This document shows positions 9,690-17,591 of a stretch of DNA of 64,000 bases, piece by piece. Source of the stretch: Frigidibacter sp037095735 (lineage in GTDB: Bacteria; Pseudomonadota; Alphaproteobacteria; Rhodobacterales; Rhodobacteraceae); assembly GCF_037095735.1 (NCBI RefSeq), contig NZ_JBAWKD010000004.1, positions 62,001-126,000 on the forward strand. The letters are read 5' to 3'. A program made the translations under genes and the position numbers. A model generated the notes under the pieces. It did no database searches, had not been told where the DNA came from, and saw nothing but the letters and a program-made list of their open reading frames with translations. The first letter of the stretch is position 1. Each line of letters opens with the position of its first letter.

Positions 9690-10877
9690 TCACCGCGCCA
9701 GTTGCCGCTCGCGCCGGATCACCCAGAGGATCGAGGGGATCGAGAGCGCCGAGGCGGCCAGCATCAGCAAGACCAGCGGTGTCGCCCCGGTGCCCTCGCC
9801 CAGCAGCGCGCCTGCCAGCGCCGAAAGCGCGGCGCCGGTGCCGATGGCCAGCATTCCCGCAAGGCCCGAGGCCGAGCCCGCCAGCTCTGGCCGGACCGAC
9901 ATCGCCCCGGAATTGGCCGAGGGCAGCAGCACGCCGTTGCCCAGCGCCATCACCCCCACCGCCGGGAAGAAGATCGCCGGATGCATCAGCCCGGCAAGAT
10001 CCGCCAGCAGCGCCGCGACCATCGGCAGGGTGGCGAGGATGCCGCCCAGCAGCACCGAGGCGTTCATCCCGATCCGCGCCGCGTAGCGGCCCGAGATGAA
10101 GTTGCCGATCGCATAGCCCAGCGCCGGGCAGGCGAAGAACATGCCGATCTCGGTCGGGCTCAGCGCGAAGACCGCGCTGCCGACGAAGGGCGCGCCGCCG
10201 ACATAGGCGAAGAACCCGCCCGACCCCAGCGCCGCTGCCAGCGCATAGCCCCAGAAGCGCTGTGATCGCAGCAGCTCGGGATAGGTGGCGAGGGTGGTGC
10301 GGAACGAGCCGGTGCCGCGGGTCGCGGTTTCCGACAGGTCGATCCAGGCGACGGCGAAGGCGATCAGCCCCACGGCGAACAGGAAGGCGACCCCGGCGCG
10401 CCAGCCGAAGGCCTCGTCCAGCGCGCCGCCGATCATCGGCGCCAGCATCGGCGCGATCGCCATGCCCATCGTGACATAGCCGATGCGGCTGGCGGCCTCG
10501 GGCCCCGGCAGCATGTCGCGGACCACGGCGCGGGTCAGCGAGATCAGCGCCGCGACCACCGCCTGCAGCATGCGGAACAGCAGGAAGGCGGTTGCCGTCT
10601 CGGCCAGCATCGCGCCCAGGGTCGCCAGCAGGAACACGGCCAGCGCGGCCAGGATCACCGGGCGGCGCCCGTAGCGGTCCGAGATCGGGCCGATGACGAA
10701 CTGCGCCACCGCCGAAACGGCCAGATAGCCCGAGACCGCGATCTGCATCACCGCGTAGTCGACACCGAAGTGCCGGGCCATGCCGGGCAGCGAGGGCAGG
10801 AACAGGTTGATCGACAGCGCGCTCATCCCGGCCAGCGTGACCAGCGTCAGGATATGCGGACCGCGGCGCGTGATCAC
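9690..10877 (-). CDS. Bcr/CflA-type MFS drug efflux transporter
   Basis: Twelve-helix major facilitator of 395 residues. It has the drug:H+ antiporter motif GPISDRYGRRPVIL (loop 2-3) and the Bcr/CflA-like opening LSINLFLPSLPGMARHFGVD. A GTG start at 10875-10877 overlaps the TGA of the upstream DUF486 gene (GTGA), so the two are translationally coupled. The substrate cannot be inferred. Its 3' end lies 56 bp from the pccR start. Confidence 0.88.
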   Translation of the reverse strand: MITRRGPHILTLVTLAGMSALSINLFLPSLPGMARHFGVDYAVMQIAVSGYLAVSAVAQFVIGPISDRYGRRPVILAALAVFLLATLGAMLAETATAFLLFRMLQAVVAALISLTRAVVRDMLPGPEAASRIGYVTMGMAIAPMLAPMIGGALDEAFGWRAGVAFLFAVGLIAFAVAWIDLSETATRGTGSFRTTLATYPELLRSQRFWGYALAAALGSGGFFAYVGGAPFVGSAVFALSPTEIGMFFACPALGYAIGNFISGRYAARIGMNASVLLGGILATLPMVAALLADLAGLMHPAIFFPAVGVMALGNGVLLPSANSGAMSVRPELAGSASGLAGMLAIGTGAALSALAGALLGEGTGATPLVLLMLAASALSIPSILWVIRRERQLAR

Positions 10878-11248
10878 GGCTTGTCCCCGGCACCCAGGAA
10901 GATGATCGCCGCCCCGGCGCCGATCAGGGCGAAGCCCATCAGGTGCCGCCAGGTCGGGGCCTCGCCCAGCCAAGCCCAGGAGAACACCACGAAGACCGAC
11001 AGCGTGATCACTTCCTGGATGGTCTTCAGCTGCGCGGCCGAAAGCTGCCCATATCCGATGCGGTTTGCCGGAACCTGCAGCAGGTATTCGAAGAAGGCGA
11101 TGCCCCAGCTGGCCAGGATCGCCACGATCAGCGGCGATGTCTTGAATTTCAGGTGGCCATACCAGGCGAATGTCATGAAGATGTTCGAGGCAAGCAGCAG
11201 CAATACCGTCCAGACCGCGGGCGGCAGGGCAGGCAGGGCGAAGGGCAT
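10874..11248 (-). CDS. DUF486 / DMT-like small membrane protein
   Basis: Four-helix membrane protein of 124 residues carrying the conserved DUF486 stretch FAWYGHLKF, SWGIAFFEYLLQVPANRIGY and LSAAQLKTIQEVITL. The family is related to small drug/metabolite transporters and its physiological role is unknown. A GGAG lies 8 nt before the ATG. It is transcribed away from pccB and shares the divergent regulatory region containing the TTTGC repeats. It probably forms a two-gene operon with the MFS transporter through a GTGA overlap. Confidence 0.85.
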   Translation of the reverse strand: MPFALPALPPAVWTVLLLLASNIFMTFAWYGHLKFKTSPLIVAILASWGIAFFEYLLQVPANRIGYGQLSAAQLKTIQEVITLSVFVVFSWAWLGEAPTWRHLMGFALIGAGAAIIFLGAGDKP

Positions 11249-11321
11249 GGAGTGGCTCCGGACCGAGGATGTCGAAGAGCTAGTGCCAAGCGCCCAAAGG
11301 TGCCAGCGCGACGCGCCGGTA

Positions 11322-11378
11322 TTTGCGACTACGCAATTTGCACAATGCGCTCTGCCAACAGTTTGCAAATTTTCGCAA
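11322..11378 (+). promoter_or_regulatory. candidate PccR binding array upstream of pccB
   Basis: A cluster of TTTGC/GCAAA half sites: TTGCG-ACTA-CGCAA (11323-11336), ATTTGCACAAT (11336-11346), perfect TTTGCAAA (11362-11369) and TTTCGCAA (11371-11378). The region is visibly more AT-rich than its surroundings. It ends 6 bp upstream of the putative pccB -35, a position that suits an activator. Confidence 0.6.
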
Positions 11379-11384
11379 TCGCGC

Positions 11385-11413
11385 TTGGGAACACTCTTGT
11401 GCGACGCTAGGGT
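11385..11413 (+). promoter_or_regulatory. candidate pccB promoter
   Basis: TTGGGA (11385-11390), a 17-bp spacer and TAGGGT (11408-11413) form a plausible housekeeping promoter just downstream of the TTTGC-rich array and about 50 bp before the pccB ATG. It is inferred by eye. Confidence 0.4.
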
Positions 11414-11464
11414 GCACAGCAATCGCGGGGCCCCGGTCCCGTGCCTTGGAATGGGGGGAAGGCG

Positions 11465-12997
11465 ATGAAGGATATCCTGCAGCAGCTGGAAGAGCGGCGT
11501 CAGCAGGCGCGGCTCGGCGGCGGTCAGCGCCGGATCGACGCCCAGCACGCCAAGGGCAAGCTGACCGCGCGCGAGCGGATCGAGCTTCTGCTCGACGAAG
11601 GGTCGTTCGAGGAATTCGACATGTTCGTCGCCCATCGGGCGGTCGATTTCGACATGCAGAACGAGAAGCCCTCGGGCGATGGCGTCGTCACCGGCTGGGG
11701 CACGATCAACGGGCGCATGGTCTATGTGTTCAGCCAGGACTTCACCGTCTTCGGCGGCTCGCTGTCGGAAACCCATGCGCTGAAGATCTGCAAGATCATG
11801 GACATGGCGGTGCAGAACGGTGCCCCGGTCATCGGGCTGAACGATTCGGGCGGCGCGCGGATCCAAGAGGGCGTGGCCTCGCTCGCCGGCTATGCCGAGG
11901 TGTTCCAGCGCAACGTCATGGCCTCGGGCGTGGTGCCGCAGATCTCCGTGATCATGGGCCCCTGCGCCGGTGGCGCGGTCTATTCCCCGGCGATGACCGA
12001 CTTCATCTTCATGGTGAAGGACACCAGCTACATGTTCGTCACCGGCCCCGACGTGGTGAAGACGGTGACCAATGAGGTGGTGACTGCCGAGGAACTGGGC
12101 GGCGCCTCGACCCACACCAAGAAATCCTCGGTCGCCGACGGCGCTTTCGAAAATGACGTCGAGGCGCTGGCCGAAGTGCGCCGGCTCTTCGACTTCCTGC
12201 CGCTCAACAACCGCGAGAAGGCGCCGGTGCGCCCGTTCTTCGATGATCCGGCGCGGATCGAGGAAAGCCTCGACACGTTGATCCCCGACAACCCGAACCA
12301 GCCCTACGACATGAAGGAGCTGATCCAGAAGGTCGTGGACGAAGGCGATTTCTACGAGATCCAGAAGGATTACGCGGCCAACATCATCACCGGCTTCGCG
12401 CGGATCGAGGGGCAGACGGTGGGGATCGTCGCCAACCAGCCGATGGTGCTGGCCGGCTGTCTCGACATCGATTCCAGCCGCAAGGCCGCGCGCTTCGTGC
12501 GCTTCTGCGACTGTTTCGAGATCCCGATCCTGACCTTCGTCGACGTGCCGGGCTTCCTGCCGGGGACGGGCCAAGAATATGGCGGCGTCATCAAGCACGG
12601 GGCGAAGCTGCTGTTCGCCTATGGCGAGGCGACGGTGCCGAAGGTGACCGTGATCACGCGCAAGGCCTATGGCGGCGCCTATGACGTGATGAGCTCGAAG
12701 CACCTGCGCGGCGACTTCAACTATGCCTGGCCCACGGCGGAGATCGCGGTGATGGGCGCGAAGGGCGCGGTCGAGATCCTGTACCGCTCGGAACTGGGCG
12801 ATGCCGAGAAGATCGCGGCCCGGACCAAGGATTACGAGGATCGCTTCGCAAACCCCTTCGTGGCTGCGGAAAAGGGCTTCATCGACGAGGTGATCCAGCC
12901 GCGGTCCACGCGCCGGCGCGTCGCCCGGGCCTTCGCCTCGCTGCGGGGCAAGCGGCTCGAGAATCCGTGGAAGAAGCACGACAACATCCCGCTGTGA
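11465..12997 (+). CDS. pccB: propionyl-CoA carboxylase beta (carboxyltransferase) subunit
   Basis: Carboxyltransferase of 510 residues that transfers CO2 from biotin on PccA to propionyl-CoA, giving methylmalonyl-CoA. Typical motifs are KLTARERIELLLDEGSFEEFD, GLNDSGGARIQEGV, MGPCAGGAVYSPAMTDF and, in the second half, TFVDVPGFLPGTGQEYGGVIKHGAKLLFAYGEATVPK. The start at 11465 is chosen because the family begins MKDILxxLEERR; the upstream ATG at 11441 has no support. The length is normal for PccB. PccA lies 2.6 kb downstream, separated by small genes, and TTTGC operators lie upstream. Confidence 0.97.
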   Translation: MKDILQQLEERRQQARLGGGQRRIDAQHAKGKLTARERIELLLDEGSFEEFDMFVAHRAVDFDMQNEKPSGDGVVTGWGTINGRMVYVFSQDFTVFGGSLSETHALKICKIMDMAVQNGAPVIGLNDSGGARIQEGVASLAGYAEVFQRNVMASGVVPQISVIMGPCAGGAVYSPAMTDFIFMVKDTSYMFVTGPDVVKTVTNEVVTAEELGGASTHTKKSSVADGAFENDVEALAEVRRLFDFLPLNNREKAPVRPFFDDPARIEESLDTLIPDNPNQPYDMKELIQKVVDEGDFYEIQKDYAANIITGFARIEGQTVGIVANQPMVLAGCLDIDSSRKAARFVRFCDCFEIPILTFVDVPGFLPGTGQEYGGVIKHGAKLLFAYGEATVPKVTVITRKAYGGAYDVMSSKHLRGDFNYAWPTAEIAVMGAKGAVEILYRSELGDAEKIAARTKDYEDRFANPFVAAEKGFIDEVIQPRSTRRRVARAFASLRGKRLENPWKKHDNIPL

Positions 12998-13004
12998 TCA
13001 CGCC

Positions 13005-13424
13005 ATGACCCTGTTCCATCTCCTGTCGGACGGCCCCCGGCCCGTCGCCCCCTTCAGTCACGCCACCGAGGCGGACGGCTGGGTGTTCCTGACCGGGCAG
13101 ATGCCTACCGATCCGGCAGCGCCCGATGCGGCACTGCCCGAAGGCATCGTCGCGCAGACACGGCGGGTGATGGACAACCTTGGCATCGTGCTAGAAGGCA
13201 TCGGACTCTCCTGGTCGGATGTTTTGCAATGCCGTTGCTACCTTACGGACTTCGAGCGGGATTATCCCGCCTTCAACGAGACCTACGCGGGCTATTTCCC
13301 CGCCGCCCGCCGCCCGGCCCGCACCACGATCGGGGTGACCGCGCTGGCCGTCGGCGCGCTGGTCGAGATCGACTGCCTGGCCCGCCGGCCGGAGCGTCCG
13401 CATCGCCCCGAGGCGGAACGGTGA
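13005..13424 (+). CDS. RidA/YjgF family deaminase
   Basis: Protein of 139 residues with the RidA fold: VFLTGQMPTD, CRCYLTDFERDYPAFNETYAGYF and the C-terminal ARTTIGVTALAVGALVEIDCLA containing the conserved Arg. Active relatives hydrolyse reactive enamine/imine intermediates released by PLP enzymes. The gene begins 7 bp after pccB and ends in a GTGA overlap with the following DUF6497 gene, so it belongs to the pccB operon. Whether it serves propionate metabolism is unknown. Confidence 0.9.
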   Translation: MTLFHLLSDGPRPVAPFSHATEADGWVFLTGQMPTDPAAPDAALPEGIVAQTRRVMDNLGIVLEGIGLSWSDVLQCRCYLTDFERDYPAFNETYAGYFPAARRPARTTIGVTALAVGALVEIDCLARRPERPHRPEAER

Positions 13425-13810
13425 TCCGGCTCGCGGTCCTGATCCTGGCGCCGCTGCCGGCGCTGGCCGCGCCCATCGCCACGCCCTCCGGGCTGGAGGT
13501 GAGCTGGGTCGAGACCCTGCAGGACGCGCAGGGCCCCGACGGGCTGACCGCGCGCTTCCGGTTCCTCGCGCCCGGGATCAAGGGCGGCGAGGCGGCGGGG
13601 CTGGATCTTCAGGCGGTCTCGGCCGACATGCAGTGGCTCTGCGACAGCTTCGCGCTGCCGCGGCTGTCCTCGACCGGGCCGAGGCCGCAGCAGATCGTCA
13701 TCTCGCTCGCCGACAGCGAGATCCCCTTCGGCGAGACCGATCCCGAGGTCACCCAGTTCTTCGAGGCCTATCGCCCCGGGGCGGAGACCTGCGAATGGGA
13801 GATGTTCTGA
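13421..13810 (+). CDS. DUF6497-like exported protein
   Basis: Protein of 129 residues starting at a GTG (13421) that overlaps the RidA stop codon. A short signal peptide (residues 1-17, LAVLILAPLPALA) leads a soluble domain with PSGLEVSWVETLQDAQGPDGLTARFRFL and QIVISLADSEIPFGETDPE. I associate it with the DUF6497 family found beside pccB in Rhodobacteraceae. Its function is unknown. Two cysteines (CDSF and TCEW) could form a disulfide in the periplasm. Confidence 0.7.
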   Translation: MIRLAVLILAPLPALAAPIATPSGLEVSWVETLQDAQGPDGLTARFRFLAPGIKGGEAAGLDLQAVSADMQWLCDSFALPRLSSTGPRPQQIVISLADSEIPFGETDPEVTQFFEAYRPGAETCEWEMF

Positions 13811-13907
13811 TGCGCGGGTTTCCGATCACCGTCCGGCCATCGGCTTGCGGCGCGGCGGCCAGCGTGGTCGCCTGCGCCCCGACCGCAATCGCACAAGGGG
13901 GTATCCC

Positions 13908-14039
13908 ATGCATCGTCAGCTCGTTCTTCTCGCCGTTCTCGGCGCGGCGCTTGCCGCCTGTTCTAAGGAGCCGGATCCGGTTACCTACATCGAACAGCCG
14001 ACCGTCACCGCGGAACCCGCGCCGACGGCCAAATACTGA
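13908..14039 (+). CDS. 43-residue lipoprotein
   Basis: Very small gene encoding a signal peptide with a lipobox (LAVLGAALAAC, Cys near residue 17). A Pro/Thr/Glu-rich tail of only about 25 residues follows (EPDPVTYIEQPTVTAEPAPTAKY). An AAGGGGG lies about 6 nt before the ATG. It should be an outer- or inner-membrane-anchored peptide with no folded domain. It follows the DUF6497 gene by about 100 bp. Role unknown. Confidence 0.6.
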   Translation: MHRQLVLLAVLGAALAACSKEPDPVTYIEQPTVTAEPAPTAKY

Positions 14040-14048
14040 GACCTGCCG

Positions 14049-14072
14049 GGCCGCCGGCCCCGGCTGGCGGCC
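14049..14072 (+). terminator. GC hairpin after the pccB-RidA-DUF6497-lipoprotein genes
   Basis: GGCCGCC (14049-14055) and GGCGGCC (14066-14072) form a 7-bp stem 10 bp after the lipoprotein stop. No T-run follows, so termination is uncertain. Confidence 0.4.
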
Positions 14073-14114
14073 TGCCATATCCCGGACGCGCGGCCCCCTG
14101 ACGAGGAGCGCGCC

Positions 14115-14522
14115 ATGCTGAAGCATCGCGGTTTTCCCGGCCGCCTGACCGGCACCGATTTCCAGTTCACCATCCGACGCGCCGTCACCAAGAAGGGCGT
14201 CACCAAGATCATCCGCCGCGAGCGGTTCAAGGATCGCGCCGCGATGGACCGCCGCGCGGACGAGGCCTTCATGGCCGCGCTCTGGAACCACTTCGGGGAA
14301 GAGCCTTTCGAACGCGGCAACCTGGACGCCGGCCGGCTGAGCTGGCTGTTCGGACGCGAGGTCGTGGCCGCGGAAGATCCTTTCGATCCGCAGAGTTACG
14401 ACGCGATGCTCAAGATCGACCTGAAGCGCGCGCAGGCGTCGTTCCCGGCCGTCTTCGCCGAGGAGGAGCCGGACTACGGCTTCGACGACGAGGATGACGA
14501 CTGGGACGAGGACGAGGACTGA
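14115..14522 (+). CDS. conserved hypothetical protein with acidic tail
   Basis: Protein of 135 residues. The first 30 residues are basic, and a helical central part follows (AAMDRRADEAFMAALWNHFGEEPFERGNLDAGRLSWLFGRE). The C-terminus is almost pure Asp/Glu (last 20 residues). No signal peptide or membrane segment is present and I cannot assign a family. An acidic tail after a basic head suggests interaction with a basic partner or nucleic-acid mimicry, but this is speculation. The spacing (about 75 bp from the lipoprotein) allows its own promoter. Confidence 0.7.
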   Translation: MLKHRGFPGRLTGTDFQFTIRRAVTKKGVTKIIRRERFKDRAAMDRRADEAFMAALWNHFGEEPFERGNLDAGRLSWLFGREVVAAEDPFDPQSYDAMLKIDLKRAQASFPAVFAEEEPDYGFDDEDDDWDEDED

Positions 14523-14847
14523 GCACCATGCCGCCGATGCAGGTCACCACCCGGCCGGTTTTCGCCTATGGCGCGAGCACTGTTCATCTTTGCGTTGCGA
14601 CGCAACAGGTTGGTCTGCATCGTTCGGACATTGCGGCGGTCGCGTTCCGCGGCGCCGCATCGGTTCGTTGTAACCGTTACCCTTCCCCTGACTTCCGGCC
14701 TGGTCCCGCGTGGACCGGGTCGGCTTTTCCCCCGCCCGCGGCAGATCGGCGCCCCGCCGCCCATCGCGCCGAATGCGGCTTTTCGGAACCGTCGGCGCCG
14801 GTCATATGTTGCATGACAACAAACCGTTCTGAAGGCGGAGCCTCGAC
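14523..14847. other. intergenic region of 325 bp with a palindrome
   Basis: No gene seen. It contains the perfect palindrome GTTGCGACGCAAC (14594-14606), immediately preceded by CTTTGC, which resembles the TTGCG/CGCAA half sites upstream of pccB. A GTTG-N5-CAAC inverted repeat also lies just before the next gene. Confidence 0.5.
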
Positions 14848-15060
14848 ATGCGTCATTCCAAACTGTTCCTCGCCGCGATCCTCGGCACTCTGGCCATTGC
14901 CGGCTGCACCCAGACCGACGGCGGCCGCGCCGCGATCGGCGCCGGCGCCGGTGCGCTCATCGCCGATGCGACCGACAACAACGTGCTCGCCGGGGCCGCG
15001 CTTGGCGCGGGCGCCGGTGCGCTCTGCGACGACGCCGGCATCTGCCGCCGCTCGTACTGA
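14848..15060 (+). CDS. glycine-zipper small lipoprotein, copy 1
   Basis: Lipoprotein of 70 residues: signal peptide with lipobox (LAIAGC, Cys about residue 20) and a Gly/Ala-rich glycine-zipper-like stretch (AAIGAGAGALIADATDNNVLAGAALGAGAGALCDDAGIC). Glycine zippers pack helices in membranes, and small lipoproteins of this kind associate with the outer membrane. It shares its ending GALCDDAG-x-C with the next gene, so the two are paralogues. Function unknown. Confidence 0.75.
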   Translation: MRHSKLFLAAILGTLAIAGCTQTDGGRAAIGAGAGALIADATDNNVLAGAALGAGAGALCDDAGICRRSY

Positions 15061-15234
15061 CCTGACCCGCGCCCGCGCGGCGCGCAGTCCTGTCGCGGCC
15101 GTCACGCCCCCCGGGCGCGGCGGCCGTTTGCTGTCTGCCCCCCGCGGCTGCGGGGTGGAAACGCTTTGGTCCCGGAACCGTCTGACGCCGCAAGGGTTCG
15201 CCCCGCAGGACAGCACTCTGGAAGGGAAAGCCCC

Positions 15235-15444
15235 ATGCAGCGCACAGCTCTCGCCTTCGGGCTCGCAGGTCTTCTCGGCCTTGCGGCCTGCGGACAGAAC
15301 GACATGGAACGCGGTGCCGTCGGCGCCACGATCGCCGGCCTTGGCGCCGTCGCGACCGGCAACAACCTGGCAACCGTCGGCGCTGCCGCCGCGGTCGGTG
15401 CCGCCGCGGGCGCGCTTTGCGACGACGCGGGCGTCTGCCACTGA
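15235..15444 (+). CDS. glycine-zipper small lipoprotein, copy 2
   Basis: Lipoprotein of 69 residues with lipobox GLAAC (Cys 19) and a Gly/Ala-rich zipper region, ending AAAGALCDDAGVCH. It is related to the preceding gene (same size, architecture and C-terminal CDDAG-x-C), indicating a tandem duplication followed by divergence. GAAGGGA lies before the ATG. A strong hairpin terminator follows, separating it from pccA. Confidence 0.75.
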   Translation: MQRTALAFGLAGLLGLAACGQNDMERGAVGATIAGLGAVATGNNLATVGAAAAVGAAAGALCDDAGVCH

Positions 15445-15469
15445 CCGCTGCCAGATTTCGCAGATTTCC

Positions 15470-15502
15470 GGGCCGCCGGGGGATGATGCCCCCGCGCGGC
15501 CC
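15470..15502 (+). terminator. strong hairpin terminator between the small lipoprotein and pccA
   Basis: GGGCCGC (15470-15476) plus CGGGGG (15477-15482) pair with CCCCCG (15489-15494) and GCGGCCC (15496-15502), with one bulged C and a 6-nt loop. TTTGT follows. pccA starts about 55 bp downstream and may therefore be partly insulated from upstream transcription. Confidence 0.7.
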
Positions 15503-15555
15503 TTTGTCATGTCCGGCCCGCGGGGCCGGGGACCGCACGCAGGGGGAGAGCGTTG

Positions 15556-17556
15556 ATGTTCAAGAAGATCCTGATCGCGAACCGGGGCGAGATCGCCTGC
15601 CGCGTCATCAAGACCGCGCGCAAGATGGGGATCCGGACGGTTGCGGTCTATTCCGACGCCGACCGCAACGCGCTGCATGTCAAGATGGCCGACGAGGCGA
15701 TCCATATCGGCCCGCCGCCTGCGAACCAGTCCTATATCGTGATCGACAAGATCATGGCCGCGATCAAGGCCACGGGCGCCGAGGCCGTGCATCCGGGCTA
15801 TGGCTTCCTGTCGGAACGGATGGACTTCGCCGCCGCGCTCGAGGCGGCGGGCGTGGTCTTCATCGGCCCGCCGAGCCCGGCGATCGAAGCGATGGGCGAC
15901 AAGATCACCTCGAAGAAGCTGGCGGCAGAGGCCGGGGTCTCGACCGTGCCGGGCTACATGGGCCTGATCGCCGATGCCGAAGAGGCGGTGAAGATCTCTG
16001 ACCAGATCGGCTATCCGGTGATGATCAAGGCCTCGGCCGGTGGCGGCGGCAAGGGCATGCGCATCGCCTGGAACGCGCAGGAGGCCCGCGAGGGCTTCGA
16101 GAGCTCGAAGAACGAGGCGGCCAACAGCTTCGGCGACGACCGGATCTTCATCGAGAAGTTCGTCACCCAGCCCCGGCACATCGAGATCCAGGTGCTGGCC
16201 GACAAGCACGGCAACTGCGTGTATCTGCACGAGCGCGAATGCTCGATCCAGCGGCGCAACCAGAAGGTCATCGAAGAGGCGCCCTCGCCCTTCCTCGACG
16301 AGGCCACCCGCAAGGCGATGGGCGAGCAGGCCTGCGCGCTGGCCAAGGCCGTGGGCTATACCAGCGCCGGGACCGTCGAATTCATCGTCGATGGGTCGCG
16401 GAACTTCTACTTCCTCGAGATGAACACCCGTCTGCAGGTGGAACACCCGGTGACCGAACTGATCACCGGCGTCGACCTGGTCGAGCAGATGATCCGCGTG
16501 GCGCATGGCGAGCCGCTGCCGTTCAAGCAGGAAGACCTGAAGATCAACGGCTGGGCGATGGAAAGCCGGCTTTACGCCGAGGACCCCTATCGCAACTTCC
16601 TGCCCTCGATCGGCCGGCTGACCCGCTACCGGCCCCCGGCCGAGGGCGAGGATGCGGGCGGGATCGTCAGGAACGACACCGGTGTCTTCGAGGGCGGCGA
16701 GATCTCGATGTTCTACGACCCGATGATCGCCAAGCTCTGCACCTGGGCGCCGACGCGTCTCGAGGCGATCGAGAAGATGCGCATCGCGCTCGACACTTTC
16801 GAGGTCGAGGGGATCGGCCACAACCTGCCCTTCGTGGCGGCGGTGATGGACCATGACCGCTTCGTGAAGGGCAACATCACCACCGCCTTCATCGCCGAGG
16901 AATATCCCGAGGGCTTCCAGGGCGCGGTGCTGCCGCAGCCGACGCTGCGCAAGGTTGCGGCGGTGGCCGCGGCGATGAACCGGGTGGCAGAGATCCGGCG
17001 CGCCCGCATCTCTGGCACGCTTGGCAACCATGAGCGCCGGGTCGGCACAGACTGGGTGGTGACGCTGCAGGACGAGAGCTTCCCGGTGACCATCGCGGCC
17101 GACCGCGAGGGCTCGACCGTGACCTTCGCCGATGGGGCCACGCATCGTGTCACCGCCGACTGGACGCCGGGGATGCAGCTGTGCCGCGCCATGGTCGATG
17201 GCGAGCCGCTGGTGGTGAAGGTGGGCAAGATCCCGCAGGGCTTCCGCCTGCGCCACCGCGGCGCCGATCTGAAGGTGAACGTGCGCAGCCCGCGCGCGGC
17301 GGAACTGGCCGGGCACATGCTTGAAAAGCTGCCGCCCGACACCTCGAAATACCTGCTGTGCCCGATGCCGGGCCTGGTGGTGAAGATCAACGTGGCCGAG
17401 GGCGACGAGGTGCAGGAGGGTCAGGCGCTGGCCACGGTCGAGGCGATGAAGATGGAGAACATCCTGCGCGCCGAGAAGAAGGCCGTGGTCAAGAAGGTCA
17501 ACGCGGCCCCGGGCGCCAGCCTGAAGGTCGACGACGTGATCCTAGAGTTCGAGTGA
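15556..17556 (+). CDS. pccA: propionyl-CoA carboxylase alpha (biotin carboxylase/carrier) subunit
   Basis: Protein of 666 residues. The biotin carboxylase module (about 1-450) begins FKKILIANRGEIACRV and contains the ATP-grasp glycine loop KASAGGGGKGM and the ERECSIQRRNQKVIEEAPSP and EMNTRLQVEHPVTE motifs. A linking BT domain follows, then a C-terminal biotinyl domain with EAMKMEN; Lys632 is the biotin site. It carboxylates biotin with bicarbonate and ATP for PccB. ATG 15556 has a GGGGGAG 8 nt upstream. The gene is separated from pccB by six small genes, a common layout in Rhodobacteraceae. Confidence 0.97.
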   Translation: MFKKILIANRGEIACRVIKTARKMGIRTVAVYSDADRNALHVKMADEAIHIGPPPANQSYIVIDKIMAAIKATGAEAVHPGYGFLSERMDFAAALEAAGVVFIGPPSPAIEAMGDKITSKKLAAEAGVSTVPGYMGLIADAEEAVKISDQIGYPVMIKASAGGGGKGMRIAWNAQEAREGFESSKNEAANSFGDDRIFIEKFVTQPRHIEIQVLADKHGNCVYLHERECSIQRRNQKVIEEAPSPFLDEATRKAMGEQACALAKAVGYTSAGTVEFIVDGSRNFYFLEMNTRLQVEHPVTELITGVDLVEQMIRVAHGEPLPFKQEDLKINGWAMESRLYAEDPYRNFLPSIGRLTRYRPPAEGEDAGGIVRNDTGVFEGGEISMFYDPMIAKLCTWAPTRLEAIEKMRIALDTFEVEGIGHNLPFVAAVMDHDRFVKGNITTAFIAEEYPEGFQGAVLPQPTLRKVAAVAAAMNRVAEIRRARISGTLGNHERRVGTDWVVTLQDESFPVTIAADREGSTVTFADGATHRVTADWTPGMQLCRAMVDGEPLVVKVGKIPQGFRLRHRGADLKVNVRSPRAAELAGHMLEKLPPDTSKYLLCPMPGLVVKINVAEGDEVQEGQALATVEAMKMENILRAEKKAVVKKVNAAPGASLKVDDVILEFE

Positions 17557-17591
17557 TGGGGCCTGCGACCGGGACCCGGACGGGGCAGGGA

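Noticed and set aside
14677..17316. Very long open frame (879 codons) on the minus strand opposite pccA
   Set aside because: It is the antisense shadow of pccA and its small neighbours in GC-rich DNA; no recognisable protein motifs.
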